Below, piece by piece: positions 1-8,829 of a stretch of DNA of 64,000 nt. How positions within the stretch are numbered: position 1 is the first letter of the stretch; each line of letters opens with the position of its first letter. The DNA lies in NCBI GenBank assembly GCA_002436065.1, contig DIXP01000099.1:1-64000 (forward strand), in the 5' to 3' direction. This DNA comes from Chloroflexi bacterium UBA6077. Its GTDB lineage: Bacteria; Chloroflexota; UBA6077. The notes beneath the pieces were generated by a model that worked only from the letters and a program-made list of their open reading frames with translations, ran no database searches and was not told the DNA's origin. The position numbers and the translations under genes were made by a program.

Positions 1-1
1 C

Positions 2-124
2 AAGAAGATCGGCCACACCTACAAGTATTACCTGACCGACGCCGGCCGGCGGGTCGCCTTGACCGCTTTGAAGCTGCGTCATTTGGTGGTAATCCCCTCT
101 CTGGCGGAGGCACTCCCGGCGTAG
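2..124 (+). CDS. C-terminal end of a winged-helix-like protein (partial)
   Basis: The frame is open from base 2 to a TAG at 122-124 and gives about 40 residues, including HTYKYYLTDAGRRVALTALK. A Tyr-Leu-Thr followed by Gly-Arg-Arg is typical of the wing and last helix of winged-helix DNA-binding proteins. The rest of the gene lies outside the window, so family and function cannot be fixed. Codon use is GC-rich like the neighbours. It could equally be the tail of a transposon-linked protein, since the gap that follows holds a perfect inverted repeat. Confidence 0.45.
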   Translation, partial: KKIGHTYKYYLTDAGRRVALTALKLRHLVVIPSLAEALPA

Positions 125-262
125 ACCAGAACTTGTGCGCATCTTGCGATCAACTTGATCCGTTAGACACTATATACAGTCGATCGAGACTTGGTCGCGC
201 GTTGTAAATGCGTGGTGAGGGTAAGCCGAAGCTGCTTCAGGCCGTCCTGGCAGACGATGGCG

Positions 263-327
263 AGGAAGGCCACTTTGGCGGCGGCACTTTCCGGGATGTT
301 GACGCCCGCCGCCAAAGTGGCCTTCCT
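263..327. repeat. 22-bp perfect inverted repeat (hairpin) in the gap 125-457
   Basis: Bases 263-284 are the exact reverse complement of 306-327, with a 21-base loop. The gap 125-457 shows no convincing gene. The short frames across it lack good ribosome sites and recognisable motifs. The hairpin could be a terminator between the first gene and the converging minus-strand DUF5320 gene, or a remnant of a mobile element. Confidence 0.6.
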
Positions 328-457
328 GGTCCTTCAAGTCACCTTCATCCCCTGTATCGCCACGACCAGGGTGATCCAGCAGGAGGCGAAGCCCTGGCGT
401 TGGATAGCTTTCGCGCTGCTCTAGGTGACACAGCTGTTGGGCTGGGGGTGGAGAAGA

Positions 458-838
458 TCAGGCTTGCCCCTGAGGCTCCTCCGCCGTGGCCGCACCCAGA
501 TCTCTGAGCCGCGCCTCGATGTCACTAATGGTTGCGCGCAACTGCTTCATCTGCGCTTCCAGAAGCTGCCGTTCCTGCTCGGGAGTGCTATAGAGCAGAC
601 CCCTTCCCCACGCGGGCGCATAGCCGGCACGAAACCAGCCAGGTAGCCCCGTAGCCCTGAACCAGTATCGATTTCCGCGCCCTCCGCCGCCGAAGCGCGG
701 GCCAAACGCGGGTAGGCCGGAGCCGTATGCGCCGACGCGTGGGCTATAGGTGCCTACGCCATAACCACCGCAGGGACCCATTCCCCAACCTGTGCCGGGA
801 CCCATCCCGGCTGGACCTGTTGCATCACCACCAGGCAT
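458..838 (-). CDS. DUF5320-type Gly/Met-rich protein
   Basis: The 126-residue product starts MPGGDATGPAGMGPGTGWGM, the glycine/proline/methionine-rich opening of DUF5320 proteins. A low-complexity Gly/Arg/Tyr/Trp stretch follows, and then a C-terminal helix from about residue 85 (STPEQERQLLEAQMKQLRAT) that looks like a short coiled coil. The start at 838 has an AAGGAGC ribosome site seven bases upstream, so the longer frame to 928 is not used. DUF5320 proteins usually sit beside NifX-like or Mrp-type Fe-S genes and PadR regulators. Both kinds are close here. The biochemical role of the family is unknown, and metal or Fe-S cluster handling is inferred from context only. Confidence 0.75.
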   Translation of the reverse strand: MPGGDATGPAGMGPGTGWGMGPCGGYGVGTYSPRVGAYGSGLPAFGPRFGGGGRGNRYWFRATGLPGWFRAGYAPAWGRGLLYSTPEQERQLLEAQMKQLRATISDIEARLRDLGAATAEEPQGQA

Positions 839-875
839 GTCAGTTGCTCCTTCTATACAACTCGTCGTGTCTCGC

Positions 876-1103
876 TCACCAACTCCGCCGTCCGCCTCCG
901 CCACGGCCTGTTCCAAGCCGGCGGCCAAGACGTGGCACGTTTGTCATGGCCCACCGACAGGCGCTGGCAACTGCGCCGAACCCGGCCAGGCCGGTGCGAG
1001 CGACGTTCTGCCAGCCCGGTGTTTGGAAGCCGGTGCAGTAACCCATACCCCTACCCGTTCGCGGCCCCATTCCGGCCGGACCGGTTCCATCTCCCCTTGG
1101 CAT
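876..1103 (-). CDS. Small DUF5320-type protein (second copy)
   Basis: This 75-residue protein opens MPRGDGTGPAGMGPRTGRGM followed by GYCTGF, the classic DUF5320 N-terminal signature, with an Arg/Gly-rich tail. It lacks the C-terminal helix of its neighbour at 458-838, so the two look like a duplicated pair in which one copy is shorter. The ribosome site GGGAGG lies just upstream of the ATG at 1103. It is probably co-transcribed with the PadR gene at 1200-1577 and the longer copy downstream. Function unknown. The single Cys in GYCTG and the metal-handling neighbours suggest, without proof, a metal-related accessory role. Confidence 0.7.
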   Translation of the reverse strand: MPRGDGTGPAGMGPRTGRGMGYCTGFQTPGWQNVARTGLAGFGAVASACRWAMTNVPRLGRRLGTGRGGGGRRSW

Positions 1104-1199
1104 TTGTTCCTCCCTTCTCGGCGCGATAGGCGCCGATCGACGCGAGCACCGGGGGTGCGGTGCTCAATTCTTGACTAAGCTATCCGACAAGCTTAGGTT

Positions 1200-1577
1200 C
1201 TAAGAACCGTCCAGTGCATTCAACAACCGGCTCACCAGATCTCTGGTGCGCCGCAACTCATCGCGCCAGGTCGAGAGCGCCTGCCGTCCCTCGTCGGTCA
1301 GCCGGTAAACCCGCCTCGGCGGCCCGCCGGTGCCGATCTCCCAGTCCGATCGGACCCAGCCCACCACCTCCATGTGGCGCAGGCTGCGATAGACCATCCC
1401 GTTGTCCAGGTTGTCCGGATCGAGCCCAAAACGGCCCAGCGAAGCGATGAGATCGTACCCGTGCCCAGCCCCGTCTCTGAGCAGTGTCAGCAGACAGGGC
1501 TCGATCAGATGGGCGACCTGACCCCGCTGGGGCCCCCTGCCACCATGCCAGCCATGACCCATTCCACGCTCGCGCAC
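1200..1577 (-). CDS. PadR-family transcriptional regulator
   Basis: This is a 125-residue winged-helix repressor. After a His/Gly-rich leader, residues about 22-100 carry the PadR pattern: LLTLLRDGAGHGYDLI, then MVYRSLRHMEVVGWV (recognition helix and turn), then the wing with RRVYRLTDEGRQAL. The last 25 residues form the dimerisation helix. The GTG at 1577 has GGAGG close upstream; an ATG at 1562 is the alternative. It leads the small minus-strand operon with the two DUF5320 genes. A good promoter lies directly upstream (1612-1640), where autoregulation would be expected. PadR proteins often sense small molecules, but the ligand is not predictable here. Confidence 0.88.
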   Translation of the reverse strand: MRERGMGHGWHGGRGPQRGQVAHLIEPCLLTLLRDGAGHGYDLIASLGRFGLDPDNLDNGMVYRSLRHMEVVGWVRSDWEIGTGGPPRRVYRLTDEGRQALSTWRDELRRTRDLVSRLLNALDGS

Positions 1578-1611
1578 CGCGCCTCCGTCTCGCTACTATC
1601 TGTTACTTACA

Positions 1612-1640
1612 CTTATCGCATAGTTACATCTTCTTGTCAA
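1612..1640 (-). promoter_or_regulatory. Sigma-70-type promoter of the padR-DUF5320 operon
   Basis: Read on the minus strand, TTGACA (1640-1635) is followed after 17 bases by GATAAG (1617-1612). The -35 is perfect and four of six -10 bases match. It lies about 35 bases upstream of the padR start. The spacer and -10 region carry repeated GTAAC/GTAAG motifs that could be the PadR operator. Confidence 0.6.
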
Positions 1641-1749
1641 GCCCCTGTTCGGTGCCAATCTCAAATCGCCTCCGCGGTGAACAGATTGGACAACTCCTCC
1701 CGGTGTCCATCCCCTATGCCCGCGGAGATTCCCGCGCTACTACTCCGAA

Positions 1750-2316
1750 TCACCGTTCGATTCCATCCCGGGCTCCCACACCCTGATCGTAGTAATGCTT
1801 GACCACCTTCATCTCCGTCACCAGATCTGCAACGGCGATGACTTCCGGTGGGGCATAACGTCCGGTAAGAACCAACTCCACACCTTCGGGCCTCAGTGCC
1901 GCTATCTCCAGGATTTCCTCCACGGAGACCAGTTCAAACCGGTGGGCAGTGGTGATCTCGTCCAAGACGACGATGTCGTACTGGCCCGAGCACATCACCT
2001 CCTTGGCTCTGGCCAGCCCCGCCCTGGCGATCCCGACATCTTCTTCTGATGAGCCCCGCACATGGATAAAGGTATCCTTCCCATATTGCTCGATGGTGAT
2101 GTGGGGGTGTACCATCCTTGCCGCAGCGAGTTCACCGTAGTGCTGACCTTTCATGAACTGCCCGATGTAAGTCCGCAGTCCCCAACCCGTGGCCCTGAAG
2201 GCCAATCCCAGAGCAGCAGTAGTCTTGCCCTTGCTGTTCCCTGTGTAGACCTGCACATATCCCCTACCCAGGCGGTGTGACCCTTCTGTTGCCATAGTCC
2301 CCTTCTCGATACCCAC
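1750..2316 (-). CDS. cobO: Cob(I)yrinic acid a,c-diamide adenosyltransferase (CobO/BtuR type)
   Basis: The 188-residue protein adds the 5'-deoxyadenosyl group of ATP to reduced corrinoid, a step in making adenosylcobalamin in the cytoplasm. The P-loop GNSKGKTTAALGLAFRA is at about residues 27-43. KGQHYGELAA, the Walker-B-like YDIVVLDEI (about 117-125) and the end motif VTEMKVVKHYYDQG are all typical of CobO. Length matches the family. The start is GTG 2316 or ATG 2295; the latter has AAGGGG very close by. It stands alone, with no cobalamin riboswitch seen upstream, facing away from the CDF transporter. Corrinoid salvage or Cbl-dependent metabolism is implied. Confidence 0.93.
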   Translation of the reverse strand: MGIEKGTMATEGSHRLGRGYVQVYTGNSKGKTTAALGLAFRATGWGLRTYIGQFMKGQHYGELAAARMVHPHITIEQYGKDTFIHVRGSSEEDVGIARAGLARAKEVMCSGQYDIVVLDEITTAHRFELVSVEEILEIAALRPEGVELVLTGRYAPPEVIAVADLVTEMKVVKHYYDQGVGARDGIER

Positions 2317-2357
2317 TGTTCAACCTCGACTGCACGCGCTTCAGAGGGAGGCACTCC

Positions 2358-2402
2358 TTGACAGCATGGCCGGTGAGAACTATTATGGGCATAAGCTCAT
2401 AA
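2358..2402 (+). promoter_or_regulatory. Promoter with inverted-repeat operator upstream of the CDF-NifX gene
   Basis: TTGACA at 2358-2363, a 17-base spacer, and TATTAT at 2381-2386 make a near-consensus promoter. An inverted repeat covers the -10 and start region: TTATGGGC (2383-2390), ATAA, GCTCATAA (2395-2402), with 7 of 8 positions paired. The same arrangement at the same offset occurs at 6855-6899 before the Mrp gene. A repressor bound here would block RNA polymerase. Its identity is unknown; the ArsR protein at 6397 and the PadR protein at 1200 are candidates. Confidence 0.75.
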
Positions 2403-2498
2403 TTAGGCAGGGGCAAGGAGGGTGTCCGAGCGGGTTTCGCCCATCGAGCGGCGGTGAAGCCACCACAGAGATCAGGGCTATCGGCTGGGACGGTCAAC

Positions 2499-3731
2499 AT
2501 GGACTATTATTCCGAGGATAGGCAATCGAACTCCTCAAGAACGGCACGGGTGGGTCTGTACTCGGTGGGAGTAAACATCCTCCTAGTGTGCCTGAAGCTG
2601 TTCCTCGCCGCTCTTTCCGGCAGCCTAGCCCTGGCGGCCGACGCCGTCCATTCGGCGGTCGATGTCGTCGCCTCCCTGGTGGTGCTGGTGGGGCTTTTCA
2701 TCTCCGGCCGCAGGTCCCGGCTGTTCCCGTACGGGCTCTACAAGGTGGAAAACCTGGCATCGGTGACGCTCGCCCTTCTCATCTTCCTGGCCGCCTACGA
2801 GATCGCTCGCGAAGCCCTCCTGGAACCCCGGCGCGAGATCGCCAACGCGCCGCTGACCCTCGCGGGTGTCGTGCTGGCCGTTCTGGTCGCCTTCCTTTTC
2901 AGCCGCTACGAGCGCCGGATCGGCGAGCAAACCGGCTCTCCCAGCCTGATCGCCGACAGCCAGCATTTCCGCATCGACATGCTGTCCTCTGGAGTCGTGT
3001 TCGCCGCCGTCCTCGGCAGCGCGCTCCAACTTCCGCTGGACCAGCTAGGCGCCGCCGTAGTCGTCCTCTTCGTCGTGTGGGCTGGCTGGGGCTTGCTGGT
3101 GGATGGAATGCGGGTCCTCCTGGATGCCTCGCTCGATCACGAGATGCTGGATCAGATCCGGCGTGTGATAGCTGCCGATCCGGGGATAGCAGAGATCAGG
3201 TCGCTGGCGGGTCGCAATTCGGGGCGCTACAAGTTCATCGAGACCGAGGTATCGCTGCGCACCCGAAACCTCGAGAAGGCTCACCAGATCAGCCAGAGGC
3301 TCGAGAGGGCCATCAGGGAGAGCATTTCCCGGGTCGATCGGGTGCTGGTCCACTACGAGCCCACACAGAAAGAAGTCTTGAAATGGGCAGCGCCCCTGGC
3401 CTCCCTCGACGGTGCGGTGTCTCCTCACTTCGGCGAGGCACCCTACTTCGCGCTGATTCAGTTCAAAGCCGCGACGGGGGAGGTCGTGGGGCGCGAGGTG
3501 CTGGCGAACCCTTATACGGCGGTCGAGAAGCAGAAGGGTATCAAGGTGGCCGAGTTCCTGATCGGCCAGGGGGTGGACGGGCTCGTACTGCGGGAGAGCC
3601 TGGAGGGTAAGGGCCCTTCCTATGCGTTGGCCGATGCCGGGATCGAGGTGGTGCTGACCGAGAAGGAGAAGATCGGCGGCATCCTGGCCGATCTACAAGC
3701 GGCGCTAACGAGGCGAGAGGTGCCGGAATGA
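2499..3731 (+). CDS. Cation diffusion facilitator fused to a NifX/NifB-C-like domain
   Basis: This inner-membrane divalent-metal exporter is 410 residues from ATG 2499; a GTG at 2454 would add 15. Residues about 10-200 hold six membrane helices with the CDF metal sites DAVHSAVD in helix 2 and SQHFRID in helix 5. A cytoplasmic CDF C-terminal domain runs to about 285 (ending RVDRVLVHYEP). The last ~110 residues, from LDGAVSPHFGEAPYF through NPYTAVEKQKGIKVAEFL, are a dinitrogenase iron-molybdenum cofactor-type (NifX-like) domain, a fusion known in anaerobes. Its ATGA end overlaps the metal-binding lipoprotein gene, so the exporter and an importer are co-transcribed under the operator at 2383-2402. 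The substrate (Zn, Fe or Mn) is not certain. Confidence 0.9.
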   Translation: MDYYSEDRQSNSSRTARVGLYSVGVNILLVCLKLFLAALSGSLALAADAVHSAVDVVASLVVLVGLFISGRRSRLFPYGLYKVENLASVTLALLIFLAAYEIAREALLEPRREIANAPLTLAGVVLAVLVAFLFSRYERRIGEQTGSPSLIADSQHFRIDMLSSGVVFAAVLGSALQLPLDQLGAAVVVLFVVWAGWGLLVDGMRVLLDASLDHEMLDQIRRVIAADPGIAEIRSLAGRNSGRYKFIETEVSLRTRNLEKAHQISQRLERAIRESISRVDRVLVHYEPTQKEVLKWAAPLASLDGAVSPHFGEAPYFALIQFKAATGEVVGREVLANPYTAVEKQKGIKVAEFLIGQGVDGLVLRESLEGKGPSYALADAGIEVVLTEKEKIGGILADLQAALTRREVPE

Positions 3732-4687
3732 GCAGGCAGATGGAAGGTCGGCAGGGCGGAAGGCAGCTAACTGTGAGCATGCCAAACGCCATCGCTCCGA
3801 GGATGGCTCGACTGCTCATCATGGCCGTCGTGGCGGCCCTGGCGACGTCGCTGATGGCATCCTGTGACGCCGGCCACCCTGTCCAGAATGACAGGCTCCT
3901 GGTCGCCGCCAGCATAGCCCCTCTGGCCAACTTCGCCCGCCAGGTGGGAGGCGAGCAGGTCCAGGTCATCATCCTGGTGCCACCGGGTGCCAGCCCGCAC
4001 ACCTACGAGTTGACTCCCTCCCAGGTGGAACAGGTGTCCAGAGCCCGACTGCTGGCGCTCAACGGCGTGGAACTGGAGTACTGGGCCGAGAAACTGACTC
4101 AGAGCGTCAACAACCCGAAACTGATCGTCGTAGACAGCTCGAAAGGGATAGACATCCTGCAAGGGGACCACCACGAGCCGGGCGGAAACCCTCATATCTG
4201 GCTCGACCCGAAGAACGCTGTAGTCCAGGTGGAGAACATCCGCGATGCCCTGGTCGAGGCGGACCCCGCCCACGCCGATAGCTACCGGTCCAATGCCGGT
4301 CGATATGTCGGCCAGTTGCTGTCCCTCGATCAGGAGATCTCCGGGGAGGTCGCCACCTGGTCGGACCGGCAGTTCATCGCCTTCCATCCCGCGTGGGTCT
4401 ACTTCGCCCGTCGCTATGGGTTGGTGCAGGCGGCCGCCATCGAGGAGTCGCCCGGCCGGGAGCCCTCCCCGGCCGAGGTGGCGGAGATAGTTGAGACGGC
4501 GAGGCGCATCGGCGCCAGGGCCATCTTCGCCGAGCCGCAGTTCTCAGCAAAGGCCGCTCAAACCATCGCCGAGGAGAGCGGCGCCCAGGTGCTGTTTCTC
4601 GATCCCCTGGGTGCAAGCCTCGATGATCCCAGCTACCTGAGGCTGATGCGCCACAACGTGGCTCAGATGGCGAAGGCCCTGCGGTGA
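3728..4687 (+). CDS. Zinc/manganese ABC transporter substrate-binding lipoprotein
   Basis: This is an extracytoplasmic cluster A-I (TroA/ZnuA-type) metal-binding protein. The signal region ends in lipobox LMASC near residue 46; an internal ATG at 3779 would give a more usual signal length. Expected metal ligands are His in GASPHTYELTP, His in NPHIWLDP, His in AFHPAWVYFARRYG, and the acidic site near EPQFSAKA. A short His loop (DHHEPGG) lies between the first two, as in zinc-specific members. The ATG overlaps the stop of the CDF gene by four bases, and the ATPase follows eight bases on. It delivers metal to the permease at 5485. Zinc is favoured over manganese because of the His loop, but not firmly. 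Confidence 0.9.
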   Translation: MSRQMEGRQGGRQLTVSMPNAIAPRMARLLIMAVVAALATSLMASCDAGHPVQNDRLLVAASIAPLANFARQVGGEQVQVIILVPPGASPHTYELTPSQVEQVSRARLLALNGVELEYWAEKLTQSVNNPKLIVVDSSKGIDILQGDHHEPGGNPHIWLDPKNAVVQVENIRDALVEADPAHADSYRSNAGRYVGQLLSLDQEISGEVATWSDRQFIAFHPAWVYFARRYGLVQAAAIEESPGREPSPAEVAEIVETARRIGARAIFAEPQFSAKAAQTIAEESGAQVLFLDPLGASLDDPSYLRLMRHNVAQMAKALR

Positions 4688-4694
4688 GAATGTC

Positions 4695-5480
<786 letters not shown>

Positions 5481-5484
5481 AACA

Positions 5485-6381
5485 ATGCCCGAGATCCTGA
5501 GTTACACCTTCATGCAGCGGGCCCTTCTGGCCTCCCTGCTGATCGGCACCGTGACCGCCATCATCGGCGTGTACGTGGTGCTGCGAGGGCTCTCCTTCAT
5601 CGGGGCCGGCATCGCCCACGCAAGCTTCGGGGGCGTGGCGCTGGGCTTCCTGCTGGGAGTCAACCCCCTGTTCGCCGCTGTGGCCTTCTGCCTATTGACC
5701 GCCTGGGGCATCGCCTGGACTAGCGAGAGGGCCGAGGTGAAGGAGGACACCGCAATCGGTGTGTTCTTCGCGGCCACCATGGCCCTAGGCATCCTCTTCA
5801 TCGGATTGATGCGCGGCTACAACGCGGACCTGTTCGGATACCTGTTCGGGTCGGTGCTGGCGGTCACCGGGGAAGATCTCTGGCTCAGCCTGCTGCTCGG
5901 CGCAGGGGTCCTGCTGACGGTCGGGCTCTTCTTCAAGGAGCTACTGTTCATCACCTTCGACCCGGAGGTGGCCCGTGTGAGCGGGCTGCCCGCGGACAGG
6001 CTGCACCTTGTTCTCCTCAGCCTGATGGCGCTCACCGTAGTGCTATCGATCAAGGTGGTGGGCATCATCCTGGTTTCGGCTATGATCGTGATCCCGGCGG
6101 CGGCCGCCTACCAATGGACGGAGGACTTCCGGCGGATGATGGTCCTGGCGGTACTGATCGGCGACATATCGGCTGTCGCAGGGCTGTTCCTGTCGTACCG
6201 GCTCGATACAGCTTCGGGAGCCACCATGGTGCTCACGGCCACGGTGATATTCTTCCTGAGCACGTTCATTTCTCCCCGGAAACGGGGGCTACACTTCTAC
6301 CCGCGTGCGATCTGCGACCTGCTGCTCCCGTCAAAGGCGGACTCGGCCGGTGAGCAGCCTTCAACGAAACAAAGCAGGTAG
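5485..6381 (+). CDS. Metal ABC transporter permease (ZnuB/MntC type)
   Basis: This 298-residue integral membrane protein belongs to the ABC-3 family and has eight or nine predicted helices. Typical stretches are YTFMQRALLASLLIGTVT at the N-terminus, RGLSFIGAGIAHASFGGVALG (the permease-ATPase coupling region), and VKVVGIILVSAMIVIPAAAA. A strong ribosome site (GGAGGGG) precedes the ATG, four bases after the ATPase stop. The C-terminal tail after about residue 270 is cytoplasmic. It forms the channel of the metal importer encoded by the three genes 3728-6381. An ArsR regulator follows 15 bases later, consistent with metal-responsive control. Confidence 0.93.
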   Translation: MPEILSYTFMQRALLASLLIGTVTAIIGVYVVLRGLSFIGAGIAHASFGGVALGFLLGVNPLFAAVAFCLLTAWGIAWTSERAEVKEDTAIGVFFAATMALGILFIGLMRGYNADLFGYLFGSVLAVTGEDLWLSLLLGAGVLLTVGLFFKELLFITFDPEVARVSGLPADRLHLVLLSLMALTVVLSIKVVGIILVSAMIVIPAAAAYQWTEDFRRMMVLAVLIGDISAVAGLFLSYRLDTASGATMVLTATVIFFLSTFISPRKRGLHFYPRAICDLLLPSKADSAGEQPSTKQSR

Positions 6382-6396
6382 ACGGCATAGAAGGAG

Positions 6397-6732
6397 GTGG
6401 GGATAATCGCTATCACAGCATTGGGCGACGTCAAAGAGTTGGCCAGGGTCTTCAAGGCCCTCTCGGATGAGACCAGGCTCAGCCTGGTGCTGTTGCTGGC
6501 CGAGCGGGGAACGGAGGGTGCCCTGTGCGTCGGGACCCTGGTGAAGAGACTGGGGGTGACCCAGGCTGCCGTGTCCAAGCACCTTGCGGTGCTGAGGGCC
6601 GCGGGACTGGTGATCGACGAGCGGAGGGGCCGCTACGTCCTCTACCGGGTCAACCGACGCCGCTTGGCGGAGTGGCAAGAACGGATGATGGGTTTCCTGG
6701 TGGAAGAGAGAACCGAAGCGGTGTCTAACTAG
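6397..6732 (+). CDS. ArsR-family winged-helix regulator
   Basis: This is a small dimeric repressor of 111 residues. The ArsR helix-turn-helix runs from about residue 14 (LARVFKALSDETRLSLVLLL) through VTQAAVSKHLAVLRAAGLV (recognition helix), and the wing is RRGRYVLYRVN. No ELCVCDL-type metal-binding cysteine box is present, and the only Cys is in GALCVGTL. Metal sensing, if any, must therefore use other sites. The start is unclear: GTG 6397 overlaps the AAGGAGG site, and a TTG at 6421 is possible. As the last gene of the metal-transport operon it could repress that operon and the matching promoter at 6855-6899. Confidence 0.85.
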   Translation: MGIIAITALGDVKELARVFKALSDETRLSLVLLLAERGTEGALCVGTLVKRLGVTQAAVSKHLAVLRAAGLVIDERRGRYVLYRVNRRRLAEWQERMMGFLVEERTEAVSN

Positions 6733-6854
6733 CGTCTTCCGTGGCCAACCGGATTAAGATCTAGTAGCGGTTACTGTTAGGCCTCGCAGGCATCTAGCCG
6801 GATCGACCGCACCCGCAGATCGTCGCCGGACACAAACAGGAACCCAATCGCGCC

Positions 6855-6899
6855 TTGACACCGGCAGCCCACAGGAATATTATGAGCATAAGCTCAGAA
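6855..6899 (+). promoter_or_regulatory. Promoter with inverted-repeat operator upstream of the Mrp gene
   Basis: TTGACA (6855-6860), a 17-base spacer and TATTAT (6878-6883) are overlapped by TTATGAGC (6880-6887), ATAA, GCTCAGAA (6892-6899). Spacing, -35, -10 and operator offset are identical to the site at 2358-2402, while the spacer sequences differ. This implies that the two transcripts share a regulator. Confidence 0.75.
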
Positions 6900-6960
6900 C
6901 TTCGTGCCGGTAAAGCGGCGGCGAGGAGCCCAGGTGGCTTCCAAAGAGAGGCCGGCCACA

Positions 6961-8058
6961 ATGGATGTGGCAAGGAGGAACGATCTAGAGATGACCGATG
7001 CTGCCCATGTGAGAAAGGCCCTTGAGGCCGTTATGGATCCGGAGTTGAAGCGCAGCCTGGTGGAGTTAGGGATGGTCAAGGACGTCCAGGTGAATGGCGG
7101 CCAGGTCGAGGTCACCGTCGCCCTCACCACCCCAGCCTGTCCACTCAAGAGCCGGATCGCGGAGGATGTGAAGCAGGCCGTTTCGAAGCTCCCGGGAGTC
7201 GAGATCGTGAATGTCAACTTCGGAACCCTCTCGGCCAAGGAGCGGGTGCGAGCCCTGGGGGGCGAGGACGACCAACCATCCCCTGCACAGCAAATGAGTC
7301 TGGTCCGGCAGGTCGTAGCCGTGATGAGTGGCAAGGGGGGAGTCGGAAAATCGCTGGTCACCGCGCTGCTGGCGGTATCCCTGGCACGGGACGGGCGGAA
7401 GGTGGGCATACTGGATGCCGACATCACCGGGCCAAGCATACCGAAGCTGTTCGGACTGACGGGCGCCCCGCGCGGAAGCGAAATGGGCCTCCTCCCTGCC
7501 GAAACCCGCACAGGCATCGAGGTGATCTCCATCAACCTGCTGTTGCCTCAGCAGGACCTGCCGGTCATTTGGCGCGGCCCGATAGTCGCCAACACCATCA
7601 AACAGTTCTGGAAGGACGTTGTTTGGGGGGACCTGGACTACCTGCTGGTGGACCTACCGCCCGGGACCTCCGACGCCCCCCTGACCGTCATGCAGTCGCT
7701 TCCCCTCAGCGGAGTAGTGGTCGTGTCCTCCCCGCAGGATTTGGCAGGCATGGTGGTTCGCAAAGCGATAGGAATGGCGGAGCAGTTGAAGGTGCCGATC
7801 CTCGGAGTGGTGGAGAACATGAGCTACTTCACCTGCCCCGACACTGGAAAGCGCCATGAGATCTTCGGCCCAAGTCGAGGCGAGGCGCTCGCCGCGGCCG
7901 CCAAGGCTCCGTTGCTCGCCATACTACCCCTGGACCCCACTATCGCCCAACTGTGCGACGCGGGGCGCATAGACGAGTACCAGTCGGAGGCCTACGACAG
8001 CTTGGCACAGGCATTCGCAGAGGTTGCGGCTCCAGCAGAGAAGACTGCCTGCCGCTAG
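6961..8058 (+). CDS. mrp: Mrp/NBP35-type P-loop ATPase with N-terminal MIP18 (DUF59) domain
   Basis: This cytoplasmic Fe-S cluster carrier or assembly ATPase has 365 residues. The N-terminal DUF59 domain (about 12-95) includes ALEAVMDPELKRSLVELGMV and TTPACPLKSRI. The ATPase domain starts at VVAVMSGKGGVGKSLV, the deviant Walker A of Mrp, and continues with GILDADITGPSIP and VDLPPGTSDAPLTV. Near the C-terminus VVENMSYFTCPDTGKRHEIFG keeps only one of the two Cys that form the bridging CxxC in many Mrp proteins. ATG 6961 or 6991 is preferred; GTG 6904 would leave almost no leader after the promoter at 6855-6883. It opens an operon-like run with the DUF1847 protein and ferredoxin. Confidence 0.92.
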   Translation: MDVARRNDLEMTDAAHVRKALEAVMDPELKRSLVELGMVKDVQVNGGQVEVTVALTTPACPLKSRIAEDVKQAVSKLPGVEIVNVNFGTLSAKERVRALGGEDDQPSPAQQMSLVRQVVAVMSGKGGVGKSLVTALLAVSLARDGRKVGILDADITGPSIPKLFGLTGAPRGSEMGLLPAETRTGIEVISINLLLPQQDLPVIWRGPIVANTIKQFWKDVVWGDLDYLLVDLPPGTSDAPLTVMQSLPLSGVVVVSSPQDLAGMVVRKAIGMAEQLKVPILGVVENMSYFTCPDTGKRHEIFGPSRGEALAAAAKAPLLAILPLDPTIAQLCDAGRIDEYQSEAYDSLAQAFAEVAAPAEKTACR

Positions 8059-8140
8059 TGTGACACAACGCATACTCACCGGCGTATACTGGGTGGGCAC
8101 CGGTGCCACCAATCTCACACAAAGGGGGACACATCAACTC

Positions 8141-8773
8141 ATGGTCTCATGTGCGGAATGTAAGGTCTATGCCTGCCGCATCGGGAAGCTCGATGCAGCC
8201 CCGGAGAACTGCCCCATGCGCGATGGGGACATCACCAACACCCGCGATGCCTTTGCCGATCCTGCGATCAAGAAGATGGCCAGGGAATCGGCCCTGGTGG
8301 AGGCCGAGGGCTACGGACGATGGTCGAGGCTTGAGGAGATAATCGAGTTCTCCCACCGCATGGGCTTCAAGAAGCTGGGGTTCGCCTACTGCGTCGGCTT
8401 CAGAGAAGAGGCCAAGGTACTCCACAAGGTGCTCACCGCGAACGGCTTCGAGGTCGCCTCAGTCTGCTGTAAGAACGGCTCCATACCGAAGGAAGAGTTG
8501 GACATCACCGACGCGCAGAAGGTGCGACCGGGGACCTACGAGGCGATCTGCAACCCGATCGGCCAGGCCAGGGTACTGAACAAGGAAAAGACCGACTTCA
8601 ACATCATGCTCGGGCTGTGCGTCGGGCACGACAGCCTCTTCACCAAGAACGTCGATGCCCCCACCACCACCCTGGTGGCCAAGGATCGGGCCATGGCTCA
8701 CAACCCCGTCGGCGCGCTCTACTGCCACGAAGGCTACTTCAAGAAGAGGCTGTACGAGCTACACCAGAAGTGA
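8141..8773 (+). CDS. DUF1847 Cys-rich (putative metal-binding) protein
   Basis: The 210-residue protein starts at ATG 8141 after an AAAGGGGG ribosome site. The longer frame from 8024 is not supported. The N-terminus MVSCAECKVYACR followed by ENCPMRD is the DUF1847 Cys cluster, probably a metal or Fe-S site. Further Cys occur in FAYCVGFREEA, ASVCCKNG, EAICNPIGQA, MLGLCVGHDS and GALYCHEGYF, and many are conserved family positions. The fold after residue 60 looks like an alpha/beta redox-type domain. Function is not established. Its place between Mrp and a 2[4Fe-4S] ferredoxin suggests Fe-S or corrinoid redox chemistry in an anaerobe. Confidence 0.85.
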   Translation: MVSCAECKVYACRIGKLDAAPENCPMRDGDITNTRDAFADPAIKKMARESALVEAEGYGRWSRLEEIIEFSHRMGFKKLGFAYCVGFREEAKVLHKVLTANGFEVASVCCKNGSIPKEELDITDAQKVRPGTYEAICNPIGQARVLNKEKTDFNIMLGLCVGHDSLFTKNVDAPTTTLVAKDRAMAHNPVGALYCHEGYFKKRLYELHQK

Positions 8774-8829
8774 CAATTGCGTAGGTATCTCTGCCAGATG
8801 GTCACGGGGCAGAGCCGAAGGCTGGAACA

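Noticed and set aside
2317..2357. Cobalamin riboswitch upstream of cobO
   Set aside because: The space between cobO and the CDF promoter is short and no conserved B12-box-like sequence was seen.
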